This document shows positions 7,640 to 16,350 of a DNA stretch of 64,000 nucleotides, in pieces. How positions within the stretch are numbered: position 1 is the stretch's first letter; each line of letters starts with the position of its first letter. Source of the DNA: Scatosoma sp045654025 (lineage in GTDB: Bacteria > Bacillota > Clostridia > Christensenellales > Borkfalkiaceae); contig JAZOMO010000031.1 in NCBI GenBank assembly GCA_045654025.1, positions 1 through 64,000 on the forward strand, read 5' to 3'. Position numbers and translations under genes: made by a program. The notes under the pieces are model-generated. The model saw nothing but the letters and a program-made list of their open reading frames with translations. It did not search any database and was not told the DNA's origin.

Positions 7640-8590
7640 TTAATCCTCCTGTTTGCTTAATGTAAGACCATAAGAGTCCAGCTTCTGGATCACTTCGTCC
7701 AGGGACTTTCTGCCGAGGTTTCTCACCTTCAACATATCGTCTTCCGTCTTCTTGGTAAGGTCTTCTACCGTATGAATGTTCGCTCTCTTCAAGCAGTTGT
7801 AGGAACGAACGGAAAGGTCCATTTCCTCAATCGCCATCTTGAGTACCTGTTGTTGCTTATCGTCTTCCGTCTTAACGAGAACGCCCATATCTCTGATCGT
7901 TTCACTAAGGTTAACAAACAGACTGATGTGTTCTTGCATAATCTTCGCAGCAAGCGAAATGATTTCCTTACCGGAGAACGTACCGTTGGTCCATACTTCC
8001 AACGTCAGCTTATCGTATTCAACGTCCTGACCTACGCGGGTGGGCGTTACTTCGTAATGCACCTTTTGTACAGGCGAGTACGGGGAATCGGTTGCGATAT
8101 AATCCACGATGGGCTGCTTGTGCGCTTCTGCAAACGCATAACCTCTACCTCTACCGATGGTGATTTCTGCATCGAAGCGCGCACCTTCGTCGATCGAGCA
8201 AATATACTGATCGCCGTTCACGATTTCGATTTCAGCATCAACGTTCAGGTCCTTACCAGTAAGTACAGCGGGGCCGTCCTTAACAATGTGCAAAACCTTT
8301 TCATAATCCTTATCAACAATCTTCGTCTTAATCGCCAAAGATTTTAAGTTAAGGATGATTTCCGCAACGTCTTCTCTGATACCTTCTACTGCAGAAAATT
8401 CGTGTTTAACGCTACCGTCCATAAAACGGATTCCTTCCACTGCTGCGCCGGGCAATGCAGCGTAAAGAATTCTTCTAAGACAGTTTGCTATCGTAAGACC
8501 GAAACCTTTCTCTAAGGGCTCACATACTACCTTTGCATAAAAGTCGTCGTTTTCAAGCACTTCGAGCTTGGGCATATCCATTTCGATCAT
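7640..8590 (-). CDS. rpoA: DNA-directed RNA polymerase subunit alpha
   Basis: 316 residues. The N-terminal dimerisation domain carries GFGLTIANCLRRILYAALPG, and the C-terminal domain has the helix-hairpin-helix region RSYNCLKRANIHTVEDL that contacts UP elements and activators. ATG 8590 has AGGAGGT 6 nt upstream. Located between rpsD and rplQ as in most bacteria. Confidence 0.98.
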   Translation of the reverse strand: MIEMDMPKLEVLENDDFYAKVVCEPLEKGFGLTIANCLRRILYAALPGAAVEGIRFMDGSVKHEFSAVEGIREDVAEIILNLKSLAIKTKIVDKDYEKVLHIVKDGPAVLTGKDLNVDAEIEIVNGDQYICSIDEGARFDAEITIGRGRGYAFAEAHKQPIVDYIATDSPYSPVQKVHYEVTPTRVGQDVEYDKLTLEVWTNGTFSGKEIISLAAKIMQEHISLFVNLSETIRDMGVLVKTEDDKQQQVLKMAIEEMDLSVRSYNCLKRANIHTVEDLTKKTEDDMLKVRNLGRKSLDEVIQKLDSYGLTLSKQED

Positions 8591-8616
8591 TATACTACCT
8601 CCTGTTATTTTAAAAA

Positions 8617-9243
8617 TTACTTGGAGTACAACTCGACGATCATGTGTTCAGCGATCTGGCTGTCAATGTCTTCTCTGGTAGGCAGAGCAAGTACCTTGCC
8701 TTCCAACTTTTCTCTGTCGAATTCAACCCACTTAACAAGCGTGTTGTTTGCAGCAGTTTCTTTAAGAGCAGTGAAATACTTGTTGCCCTTTCTGTTTTCC
8801 TTAACGCAAACTACGTCACCAGCCTTCACGATGTAGGAAGGGATAGTTACGGTCTTGCCGTTTACGGAGATGTGCGCGTGGTTAACGATTTGACGAGCCA
8901 ACGTTCTGGAAGGAGCAACGCCCATTCTGTATACAACGTTGTCCAATCTTCTTTCCAAAAGGGACAGCATGTTTTCACCAGTTACGCCTCTCATTCTATC
9001 TGCCATTTCGTAGTACTTGCGGAACTGGCCTTCCTGAACGCCGTAAATTCTCTTGGTCTTCTGCTTTTCGCGAAGCTGCAAGCCGTATTCGGAAACCTTC
9101 TTTCTTGCCGCGCCGTGCTGACCGGGTGCAACCGGACGCTTATTGAACGGGCATTTTTCCATGTAGCACTTGTCACCCTTCAAAAAGAGCTTAGCGCCTT
9201 CTCTTCTACAAAGTTTACATTTAGCTTCTCTATAAGTAGCCAT
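8617..9243 (-). CDS. rpsD: 30S ribosomal protein S4
   Basis: 208 residues, 16S rRNA primary binder and often an autogenous regulator. The N terminus keeps a zinc-type CKLC...CYMEKC arrangement (C+ form); an S4 RNA-binding domain follows (RLDNVVYRMG, ARQIVNHAHISVNG). It lies inside the cluster rather than at a separate locus as in Bacillus subtilis. Confidence 0.98.
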   Translation of the reverse strand: MATYREAKCKLCRREGAKLFLKGDKCYMEKCPFNKRPVAPGQHGAARKKVSEYGLQLREKQKTKRIYGVQEGQFRKYYEMADRMRGVTGENMLSLLERRLDNVVYRMGVAPSRTLARQIVNHAHISVNGKTVTIPSYIVKAGDVVCVKENRKGNKYFTALKETAANNTLVKWVEFDREKLEGKVLALPTREDIDSQIAEHMIVELYSK

Positions 9244-9263
9244 AATTTCTTCCTTCCTCCTGA

Positions 9264-9659
9264 TTATACTCTACGACGTTTGGGGGGACGGCAACCATTG
9301 TGAGGGATGGGGGATACGTCGGTGATGAGCGTAATCTCCAAATCACACGTTGCAAGCGCACGGATTGCAGATTCACGACCTGCACCGGGACCCTTAACGT
9401 ATACTTCTACGCTGCGAAGGCCGTGTTCTTTTGCTGCCTTAGCTGCGGTTTCTGCTGCCATCTGTGCTGCGAAAGGAGTACCCTTTCTAGAACCCTTATA
9501 ACCAAGGGAACCTGCGCTGGACCAAGAAATGGCATTACCTGCCATATCCGTGATGGTAACAAGCGTGTTGTTGAACGTAGACTGAATGTGAACTTGTCCT
9601 TTGTCTACCTTTTTAATTTCTTTACGCTTTCTGGAAGCGACTTTTTTAACCTGTGCCAT
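9264..9659 (-). CDS. rpsK: 30S ribosomal protein S11
   Basis: 131 residues, platform protein. Diagnostic segments are HIQSTFNNTLVTITD and GAGRESAIRAL, ending PHNGCRPPKRRRV. Between rpsM and rpsD. Confidence 0.98.
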   Translation of the reverse strand: MAQVKKVASRKRKEIKKVDKGQVHIQSTFNNTLVTITDMAGNAISWSSAGSLGYKGSRKGTPFAAQMAAETAAKAAKEHGLRSVEVYVKGPGAGRESAIRALATCDLEITLITDVSPIPHNGCRPPKRRRV

Positions 9660-9678
9660 TACTTATCGCTCCTCCTTC

Positions 9679-10047
9679 TTATTTCTTCTTACCTGCGATT
9701 GCGCGAGCAGGACCTTTACGCGTACGTGCGTTTCTCTTCGTGCTCTGACCGCGAACGGGCAAGCCCTTTCTGTGACGGATGCCTCTATAGCAACCGATTT
9801 CCATAAGGCGCTTAATGTTGAGGGATACTTCGCTACGAAGTTCACCTTCTACTCTCAATTTGTTATCAATATATTCTCTCAATTTGGAAACGTCGTTTTC
9901 ATCGAGATCCTTTACTCTCGTATCAGGATTGATGCCCGTTTCAGCGAGAATTTTCTTGGAAGTGGTCAGACCAATACCGTAAATGTAGGTAAGGCCGATT
10001 TCCACTCTTTTTTCTCTGGGTAAATCTACACCGGCAATACGTGCCAT
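9679..10047 (-). CDS. rpsM: 30S ribosomal protein S13
   Basis: 122 residues, head protein contacting P-site tRNA. MARIAGVDLPREKRVEIGLTY and the basic tail RGIRHRKGLPVRGQSTKRNA are typical. CGGAGGACAG precedes the ATG. It is the first gene downstream of a strong internal promoter and a long leader. Confidence 0.98.
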   Translation of the reverse strand: MARIAGVDLPREKRVEIGLTYIYGIGLTTSKKILAETGINPDTRVKDLDENDVSKLREYIDNKLRVEGELRSEVSLNIKRLMEIGCYRGIRHRKGLPVRGQSTKRNARTRKGPARAIAGKKK

Positions 10048-10399
10048 TGATTTCTGTCCTCCGTTTGTTTTTTAATGTTTGTTTTTTTAGGTTATATTCG
10101 AACGAACCGCCTTTTTAGCAGTGGAAAATGCCGCCAAGGTCTTGTCCGTATTGTCTTCCAAGTTGGGATTTCTTGGGATAAAAGGAAAATTTTCCCGATA
10201 ACGCAAAAGAGCGCACCAAGCCCTTTGCCTTGATTTTTACCTCAAAGCTGCAGGCGTGGCGTACCACGTTTGACGAAACCGTCTATTATGCAACGAAACA
10301 CGCCGAATTCCCGCACAATTTTGCGGAAATTCAGCCGTCGTTTTCTCTATTTTTTGGGGAAATTTTTCCCGAAAGCCGTCTTATCCCACATTACGGCAT
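10048..10399 (-). promoter_or_regulatory. Long structured 5' leader upstream of rpsM
   Basis: About 350 nt without a credible gene, between a consensus promoter and the rpsM RBS. In transcript sense it contains several hairpins: a GGGAAAAATTTCCCC palindrome (10356-10370), a 10-bp stem with an 8-nt loop (10305-10332), CGTGG-TACG-CCACG (10255-10268, a UACG tetraloop), and the palindrome GGAAAATTTTCC (10184-10195). No small ORF with an RBS is evident. An autoregulatory ribosomal leader (S4 or S13 binding) is a reasonable guess, not shown. Confidence 0.5.
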
Positions 10400-10405
10400 A
10401 CTACT

Positions 10406-10434
10406 ATTATAGCACACCAAAATAGGGATGTCAA
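10406..10434 (-). promoter_or_regulatory. Consensus promoter for rpsM-rpsK-rpsD-rpoA-rplQ
   Basis: Exact TTGACA (10429-10434), 17-bp spacer, exact TATAAT (10406-10411), beginning 7 bp after the rpmJ stop. Among the strongest promoters in the window. Confidence 0.85.
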
Positions 10435-10440
10435 GCATTT

Positions 10441-10557
10441 TTAGCCCTGTCTTTGCTTATGGCTCTTACTTTTTGAGCAAATTACCATAACTCTGCCGTT
10501 TCTTTTAATAACTTTGCACTTATCGCACATAGGTTTTACAGAAGGTCTGACTTTCAT
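10441..10557 (-). CDS. rpmJ: 50S ribosomal protein L36
   Basis: 38 residues beginning MKVRPSVKPMCDKCKVIKR. Zinc ligands C, C, C and H are kept (CDKC, VICSK, SHKQRQG). AAGGAG lies 8 nt before ATG 10557. One residue longer than the usual 37. Placed between infA and rpsM as in most Bacillota. Confidence 0.96.
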   Translation of the reverse strand: MKVRPSVKPMCDKCKVIKRNGRVMVICSKSKSHKQRQG

Positions 10558-10622
10558 TGTATTTTCTCCTTGTTATTAGAACTTCTATCTTCAAGTATTT
10601 GAAGTATATGTTGCCGTAAAAA

Positions 10623-10844
10623 TTACGACTTGCTGCGCCACGTAATTCTGCCTTTCGTCAGATCGTACGGGCTCATCTCCAATTTTACCGTATCGCCTTC
10701 GATGATACGAATGTAGTTCATCTTCAGCTTACCGGAAATATATGCGGTGATAACATGACCGTTGGAAAGTTGTACCTTGAAGGTCGCACCGGGCAACGCT
10801 TCGATTACTTTACCTTCCGCCTCGATTACATCGTCTTTAGACAC
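10623..10844 (-). CDS. infA: Translation initiation factor IF-1
   Basis: 73 residues, OB fold binding the ribosomal A site during initiation. MSKDDVIEAEGKVIEALPGA and the tail YDLTKGRITWRSKS are characteristic. Between map and rpmJ. Confidence 0.97.
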   Translation of the reverse strand: MSKDDVIEAEGKVIEALPGATFKVQLSNGHVITAYISGKLKMNYIRIIEGDTVKLEMSPYDLTKGRITWRSKS

Positions 10845-10880
10845 CGAAATTCCCTCCGAATTTATTTTTATCTGCCATTC

Positions 10881-11627
10881 TTACAAAGTAAGAATTTCTA
10901 CGCCATCCTCGCGCACAACTACCGTATTTTCGTAATGCGCCGCAGGCTTACCGTCTGCCGTAACAGCGCCCCATCCGTCCGCAAGGAGTTTGGTTCGCCA
11001 AGTTCCCATCGCAATCATCGGTTCGATACAAAGTACCGTACCCGCACGCAAACGCACACCCGTACCCGCTTTTCCGTAATTCGGAACAGACGGATCTTCG
11101 TGCATTTCCCTGCCAATCCCGTGACCTGAGTAGGAACGAATTACACCGTAACCATGGCTCTCTGCGTGCTTTTGCACCTTCGCGCCAATGTCGAACAGTG
11201 GAGTACCAGCCCGCAAGCCCTCAATGCCTTTAAAGAAACATTCTTCTGTCACCTGTACCAGCTTTTTTACATCTTCAGAAATGTTGCCGATACAGAAGGT
11301 GCGACAGGCGTCGCCGTGATAACCGTTTTTGTCCGCCACCACGTCCACGCTGACAATATCGCCGTCCTTTAAAATGGTTTCATGGTTGGGAATTCCGTGC
11401 ACCACCATTTCATTGACCGATACGCATGCCGATGCCGGAAATCCACCGTACCCAAGGCATGAGGGATTTGCACCCGATGCGCGAATATATCTTTCGACCA
11501 GTTCGTCCACCTCTTTGGTGCTCATACCCGGCTTGATTTTTGAGCCAACGAAATCCAAAGTTTCCTTTACGATTTTGCAAGCCTCGCGTATGCAATCAAT
11601 TTCTTTTTCACTCTTTATGAAAATCAT
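10881..11627 (-). CDS. map: Methionine aminopeptidase, type I
   Basis: 248 residues; removes the initiator methionine. Metal ligands are visible: D in SVDVVAD, D in GYHGDACRT, H in SYSGHGIGR, E in CIEPMIAMG and E in HYENTVVV. It starts one base after the adk stop, so is likely translationally coupled. Confidence 0.97.
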   Translation of the reverse strand: MIFIKSEKEIDCIREACKIVKETLDFVGSKIKPGMSTKEVDELVERYIRASGANPSCLGYGGFPASACVSVNEMVVHGIPNHETILKDGDIVSVDVVADKNGYHGDACRTFCIGNISEDVKKLVQVTEECFFKGIEGLRAGTPLFDIGAKVQKHAESHGYGVIRSYSGHGIGREMHEDPSVPNYGKAGTGVRLRAGTVLCIEPMIAMGTWRTKLLADGWGAVTADGKPAAHYENTVVVREDGVEILTL

Positions 11628-11628
11628 A

Positions 11629-12264
11629 TCAGTTCTTCAAAGCTTCCAGTTTTTCACGAATTTCTGCAAAAACTTCCGTCGGAGTCGCATCGCCTTGCAC
11701 GTTGATCAACAAACCCTTCTTCGTGTAGTAGTCGATTAAAGGTGCTGTCTGCGCATGGTAAACCTTCAAACGGCTCCCGACCGTTTCTGCGTTATCGTCT
11801 TTGCGCTGGTATAATTCGCCACCGCACTTTTCACAGGTCGTCTTACCGTTTAAACGAGAAACGTGATAGCTTTCGCTGCAGTCTCTGCATACCCGTCTAC
11901 CGCACAACCTCGCCAACAACAACGAAGTATCAATGTCGATGTTAATCACCGCATCAACCTTCTCCAACTTCTCCAAAGCTTCTGCCTGCGGAATGGTGCG
12001 AGGGAAGCCGTCCAGCATAAAACCGTTCTTTTTGCAATCATCTTGCTGTAAACGGTCCTCTACAATTTGACAAGTTATATCGTCAGGAACAAGCTGTCCC
12101 TTGTCGATGTACGATTTTGCAATCACACCGATCGGCGTTTTTTCTTGCATATTTGCTCTGAAAATATCGCCCGTGGAAATATGCAGGATACCATATGCGT
12201 CAGTAATCATAGACGCTTGCGTACCCTTACCCGCACCAGGCGCGCCGAGTAAAATAATATTCAT
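11629..12264 (-). CDS. adk: Adenylate kinase
   Basis: 211 residues; balances AMP, ADP and ATP. P-loop GAPGAGKGTQ at the N terminus, FPRTIPQAEAL, and a zinc-binding lid with CRDC...CEKC as in Gram-positive enzymes. The frame is open to 12339, but ATG 12264 (MNIILLGAPG) fits the family; GGAG lies 9 nt upstream. This start leaves a 76-nt gap after secY holding a strong hairpin. Confidence 0.96.
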   Translation of the reverse strand: MNIILLGAPGAGKGTQASMITDAYGILHISTGDIFRANMQEKTPIGVIAKSYIDKGQLVPDDITCQIVEDRLQQDDCKKNGFMLDGFPRTIPQAEALEKLEKVDAVINIDIDTSLLLARLCGRRVCRDCSESYHVSRLNGKTTCEKCGGELYQRKDDNAETVGSRLKVYHAQTAPLIDYYTKKGLLINVQGDATPTEVFAEIREKLEALKN

Positions 12265-12301
12265 AGGACTATACTCCGCACAATGATTTTCGAAGCTGAC
12301 C

Positions 12302-12324
12302 TTGCGGTTGCGATGCAACCGCAA
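12302..12324 (-). promoter_or_regulatory. Strong hairpin between secY and adk
   Basis: TTGCGGTTGC / GCAACCGCAA, a perfect 10-bp stem with a 3-nt loop, not followed by a U-tract. It could be an mRNA processing or stability element that separates secY from adk expression. Confidence 0.5.
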
Positions 12325-12340
12325 AGCCGTCATTAGCATC

Positions 12341-13666
12341 TTACTTTAAGAACCCTTTGTAGTTCTTCATCATCAGCTGCGCTTGCAACTGCTTTTCGAA
12401 TTCCATAGCCGTCGATACGACGATGAGGATACCCGTTGTCGAGAATACGTTGACAAGGTCAAGCGAAACGAACGAGAAGACTACCGAAGGAATGAACGCG
12501 ATCAACGACAAATAAATTGCGCCGAACAGCGTGATTCTGTTAGAAATCTTCTTCAGATAGTTTTCCGTTGCTTTACCAGGACGAATACCCTGAATAAAGC
12601 CGCCGTTCTGCTGAATGTTCTTGGAAACGTCTTCCGGATTGAATTGCATCTGCGCATAGAAGAACGAGAACGCAAAAATCAACAAGCAAAGTACCGTAGA
12701 GTAGATGACTACGCCCCATTCGTTCGAGGACGAACCGCTCATATATTGCGCCCACCATTTAGCAAAAGCGTTGTCACCACCATTGATCATACTTGCGATC
12801 AGCTGAGGGAACGAAAGGATGGAGAAGGAGAAGATCAGAGGCATAACGCCGCTGCCTGCGATACGGATAGGAATGTTGGAGGACTGACCGCCATACATCT
12901 TTCTACCCTTGATCTGCTTTGCGTACTGTACGGGTACTTTTCTTTCGGAGAGGTCTACGTAAACGATTGCAAAGAAAATTAACGTTGCAACCAGTACGAA
13001 TACCACTACGGAAACGATTGCCTTGATGCCGTCGCTGTCCGTACCGAAATTGGTGATTTTATCAAGCAACAACTGACCTGCCGTAGCAACGATACCTACG
13101 TAGATGATCATGGATTGACCGTTACCTACGCCGTAGTCGGTGATTCTTTCACCAATCCACATAACGAGCATCGCACCTGCCGTGTACATAATCGTCATGA
13201 ATGCGCCCGTTAAGAATTCGCTATTGCCAAAGAACTGCGTTCTTAAAGCGCCTTCGCTAGTTGCGAAAGAAACGATAATACCGATAGATTGAATCACCGC
13301 CAAAACGATGGTCAAATATCTCGTATATTGCGCAATCTTCTTACGACCCTCTTCGCCTTGTTTGGAAAGTCTTTCGAGCGCCGGAATACCTACGCCCAAC
13401 AACTGCATGATAATCGACGCGTTGATGTAAGGCCCGATACCAAGCGCAAAAAGCGTACCTTGGGAAAGCGCGCCACCCGTAACGCCACTCATCAGCGTCA
13501 AGAAGTCGTTTCCGCCACCTTTAATAAAGGTTTCAAAGGTCGATCTGTCCAAACCGGGAACGGGAATAAAACAGCCAATACGGAAAACCAAGAGCAACAA
13601 GAGCATCATATAGACCTTGTGGCGGATTTCCTTGACTTTAAATGCATTAATTAGAGTTTTTAACAT
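12341..13666 (-). CDS. secY: Preprotein translocase subunit SecY
   Basis: 441 residues, about ten membrane helices, the channel of the Sec translocon. Recognisable parts include RIGCFIPVPGLDRSTF after the first helix, GIGPYINASIIMQLL, and the cytoplasmic loop QGGRRIPVQYA-like segment (SERKVPVQYAKQIKGRKMYG). Partner SecG is encoded at 31.2 kb. Preceded by a 119-nt gap with two hairpins. Confidence 0.97.
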   Translation of the reverse strand: MLKTLINAFKVKEIRHKVYMMLLLLLVFRIGCFIPVPGLDRSTFETFIKGGGNDFLTLMSGVTGGALSQGTLFALGIGPYINASIIMQLLGVGIPALERLSKQGEEGRKKIAQYTRYLTIVLAVIQSIGIIVSFATSEGALRTQFFGNSEFLTGAFMTIMYTAGAMLVMWIGERITDYGVGNGQSMIIYVGIVATAGQLLLDKITNFGTDSDGIKAIVSVVVFVLVATLIFFAIVYVDLSERKVPVQYAKQIKGRKMYGGQSSNIPIRIAGSGVMPLIFSFSILSFPQLIASMINGGDNAFAKWWAQYMSGSSSNEWGVVIYSTVLCLLIFAFSFFYAQMQFNPEDVSKNIQQNGGFIQGIRPGKATENYLKKISNRITLFGAIYLSLIAFIPSVVFSFVSLDLVNVFSTTGILIVVSTAMEFEKQLQAQLMMKNYKGFLK

Positions 13667-13785
13667 TTTTTTCTCCGTTGAAAGTTTTTACTCAACTTCC
13701 GCAAAAGAAACGCGGAAGCTGTGGGGAGAAATAATGCGAACTACGGAAAACCGCTTTCGGCGATTTTCCGTGTCACAATTTCTTT
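13667..13785 (-). promoter_or_regulatory. Structured gap between rplO and secY
   Basis: In transcript sense it carries ACGGAAAA...TTTTCCGT (with an inner C-GC/GCGG extension around CGAAAGC) followed by CTTCCGC-N9-GCGGAAG, then the secY RBS AACGGAG. Neither hairpin has a terminator U-tract. Probably sets relative secY expression. Confidence 0.45.
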
Positions 13786-14232
13786 TTAGAGGACTTCTGC
13801 CGTGCCCTGTGCTGCTTCGATAGCTGCTTTTGTAGAAGCAGAGAACTTCGCAGCCTTAACGGTGAGCGCAACGTTCAATTCGCCGTCGCCAAGCACCTTC
13901 AAACCACAGTTGTTCTTAACCGCCTTTGCAAGGCCGTTTTCCATAACGAAGCCATAGTCAACCACGGTGCCTGCAGGAAGTTCTGCAAGGTCAGCAAGGT
14001 TTACGATAACGTATACCTTCTTACCAACGTGGTTAAAACCTCTCTTAGGTACGCGACGAGCGATGGGCATCTGGCCACCTTCGAAGCCGGGGCGAACACC
14101 GCCACCGGAACGAGCCCACTGACCTTTGTGACCCTTACCGGACGTCTTACCTAAGCCGGAACCAATACCGCGACCCAATCTCTTGGGCGCTTTGGTAGCC
14201 CCTTCTGCAGGGGAAAGAGTATCAATTCTCAT
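13786..14232 (-). CDS. rplO: 50S ribosomal protein L15
   Basis: 148 residues. Glycine/basic N-terminal extension (RLGRGIGSGLGKTSGKGHKG), then GFEGGQMPIARRVPKRGF. Located between rpmD and secY. Confidence 0.97.
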   Translation of the reverse strand: MRIDTLSPAEGATKAPKRLGRGIGSGLGKTSGKGHKGQWARSGGGVRPGFEGGQMPIARRVPKRGFNHVGKKVYVIVNLADLAELPAGTVVDYGFVMENGLAKAVKNNCGLKVLGDGELNVALTVKAAKFSASTKAAIEAAQGTAEVL

Positions 14233-14244
14233 TGCTGTATCTCC

Positions 14245-14424
14245 TTAAACGTTTTCTACCTTGACGAGATGTGCAACCTTCGCGATCATGCCACGAACGG
14301 ATGCATTATCCTCAAGCTCGCTGGAGGAACGGATTTTCTTCAGACCCAAAGCCGCAACCGTGCCCTTTACGGACGCGATTTGACCGATGGTGCTCTTAAC
14401 AAGCGTAACTTTAATCTTAGCCAT
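14245..14424 (-). CDS. rpmD: 50S ribosomal protein L30
   Basis: 59 residues: MAKIKVTLVKSTIGQIASVK. I start it at ATG 14424, 8 nt after GGAGG, rather than at the upstream in-frame TTG. Confidence 0.95.
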   Translation of the reverse strand: MAKIKVTLVKSTIGQIASVKGTVAALGLKKIRSSSELEDNASVRGMIAKVAHLVKVENV

Positions 14425-14442
14425 TTCTCTATCCTCCAACTA

Positions 14443-14970
14443 TTAGCTACGAATTTCCTCAACGGTCTTACCACGAAGAGCAGCAACCTGTTCAACGGAC
14501 TTGAGTTCCTTCAAGCCTTCGATTGCAGCCTTAACGCAGTTGCCGGGGTTCTGAGAACCATGGGACTTCGTTCTGATGTTCTTAACGCCTACGGCTTCCA
14601 TAACCGCACGGACGGGACCGCCCGCGATAACACCAGTACCTTCTGCAGCAGGCATCATAAGGACAGCGCCACGGCCGAACTTACCGATAACCTGATGGGG
14701 AATCGTACCGTCTACGATGGATACGGATACCATGTTTTTCTTTGCTCTCAAAGTAGCCTTTTCGATTGCTTCGGGTACTTCCTTAGCCTTACCCGTAGCA
14801 ACGCCGATCTTGCCCTTGCCGTCGCCAACGATTACCAGAGCAGCAAAACGCATGTTCTTACCACCCTTAACAACCTTCGTTACACGGTTAACTTCAATAA
14901 GCTTTTTAATAAGACCGTCGTCTTCAGCTTGTCTTCTCTGAGGTCTTCTTTCTCTTTTTTCGTCTGCCAT
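14443..14970 (-). CDS. rpsE: 30S ribosomal protein S5
   Basis: 175 residues. The S5 RNA-binding domain (IEVNRVTKVVKGGKNMRFAA, VVGDGKGKIGVATGKAKEVP) follows a basic tail of about 20 residues. ATG 14970 is 8 nt after AAGGAGTG; an upstream GTG is in frame but less likely. Confidence 0.97.
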   Translation of the reverse strand: MADEKRERRPQRRQAEDDGLIKKLIEVNRVTKVVKGGKNMRFAALVIVGDGKGKIGVATGKAKEVPEAIEKATLRAKKNMVSVSIVDGTIPHQVIGKFGRGAVLMMPAAEGTGVIAGGPVRAVMEAVGVKNIRTKSHGSQNPGNCVKAAIEGLKELKSVEQVAALRGKTVEEIRS

Positions 14971-14982
14971 TGTACCCACTCC

Positions 14983-15366
14983 TTAGAAATTAAGTCCGGC
15001 TTCTCTTGCGCCGTCCGCAACTGCCTTTACACGTCCCGTGTAGAGGTAGCCGCCTCTGTCGAATACGACTGCCGTCACGCCTTTTTCCATTGCACGCTGA
15101 GCAGCGATCGTACCAACGACCTTTGCTGCATCCGTCTTGGAAAGACCTGCGATCTGTTCTTTTACAGCTTTATCCATGGTAGAAGCAGCCGCGATGGTGA
15201 TACCACCCTTTTCGTTACCTGCTCTATCGTCGATAACCTGTACGTAGATGTGGTTAAGGCTTCTGTAAACGTTCATACGGGGCGTTTCAGCGGTTCCCGT
15301 AATCGACTTTCTGACGCGTGCATGGCGTCTTTGTCTTACCGAATTTTTATCAATTTTGGAAATCAT
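14983..15366 (-). CDS. rplR: 50S ribosomal protein L18
   Basis: 127 residues; binds 5S rRNA with L5. RHARVRKSITGTAETPRMNV and the end FDRGGYLYTGRVKAVADGAR are diagnostic. Confidence 0.97.
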   Translation of the reverse strand: MISKIDKNSVRQRRHARVRKSITGTAETPRMNVYRSLNHIYVQVIDDRAGNEKGGITIAAASTMDKAVKEQIAGLSKTDAAKVVGTIAAQRAMEKGVTAVVFDRGGYLYTGRVKAVADGAREAGLNF

Positions 15367-15378
15367 ACTTTACGCTCC

Positions 15379-15927
15379 TTATTTCTTACCTTTACCGGAC
15401 GTCTTACCTTCCTTACGTTCGATCACTTCGCCCTTGTAGCGAATACCGTATCCGTGGTAAGGTTCGGGAAGTCTGATAGCTCTGATGTTAGCAGCAACCT
15501 GACCGACTACTTCCTTGTTGATACCGGAAACCGTTACTTCCGTAAGCGCGGGGCAAGCGAAGGTGATTCCTTCGGGTGCAACCACTTCTACGGGGTGAGA
15601 GAAACCAACGTTCAAAACAAGCTTGTTGCCCTGAACAGCTGCCTTCCAACCTACACCTTTGATTTCAAGCGTACGAACGAAACCTTCCGTTACGCCGGTT
15701 ACCATACCTTGAAGCAACGCTCTGTAAAGGCCGTGCTTTGCGTTGGTATCAGCTGCGTTGTCAAGAGCCTTTACTACAAGGTTCGTGCCTTCCGTTTCGA
15801 TACCGATGTTGCCGACAACTTCGCGGGAAAGGGTACCCTTAGGGCCCTTTACCGTTACGACGCCGTTTGCGAATTCTACTGCCACGCCTGCGGGAAGGGC
15901 GATGGGCATTTTACCAATTCTAGACAT
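15379..15927 (-). CDS. rplF: 50S ribosomal protein L6
   Basis: 182 residues with two L6 repeats: MSRIGKMPIALPAGV at the start and RLPEPYHGYGIRYKGEVIER near the end. Confidence 0.97.
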   Translation of the reverse strand: MSRIGKMPIALPAGVAVEFANGVVTVKGPKGTLSREVVGNIGIETEGTNLVVKALDNAADTNAKHGLYRALLQGMVTGVTEGFVRTLEIKGVGWKAAVQGNKLVLNVGFSHPVEVVAPEGITFACPALTEVTVSGINKEVVGQVAANIRAIRLPEPYHGYGIRYKGEVIERKEGKTSGKGKK

Positions 15928-15945
15928 AGTTCACACCCTCCTTCC

Positions 15946-16335
15946 TTACCAAACGTAGCAAAGTACTTCGCCGCCAACGTTGTTTGCTTTCGCATTCTTA
16001 CCGGTCATAACGCCCTTGTTGGTGGACAGGATTACAGTACCGAAACCACCAAGAATTCTGGGCATGTTTTCAACGTCTGCATAGTTTCTAAGACCAGGTC
16101 TGGAAACTCTCTGCAAGCCGCTGATAACCGATTTCTTATCAACGTATTTAAGAGTAATTACAATCTTACCGTTATAACCGTCTTCAACGATTTTAACGTC
16201 CTTAACCCAACCTTCGTTGAGAAGGATTTCTGCAATCGACTTCTTCATGTTGGAAGCGGGGATTTCCACGCTTTCCTTGCTGGATTTGATTGCATTTCTG
16301 ATTCTAGTAAGCATATCTGCGATAGGATCCGTCAT
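15946..16335 (-). CDS. rpsH: 30S ribosomal protein S8
   Basis: 129 residues beginning MTDPIADMLTRIRNA and ending GGEVLCYVW. S8 is the known autoregulator of the spc operon in Escherichia coli; no such site was identified here. Confidence 0.97.
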   Translation of the reverse strand: MTDPIADMLTRIRNAIKSSKESVEIPASNMKKSIAEILLNEGWVKDVKIVEDGYNGKIVITLKYVDKKSVISGLQRVSRPGLRNYADVENMPRILGGFGTVILSTNKGVMTGKNAKANNVGGEVLCYVW

Positions 16336-16350
16336 TTCTTTTACCTCCTA

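Noticed and set aside
10230..10412. 60-codon plus-strand frame in the rpsM leader
   Set aside because: No RBS, overlaps the consensus promoter on the other strand, and contains the leader palindromes.
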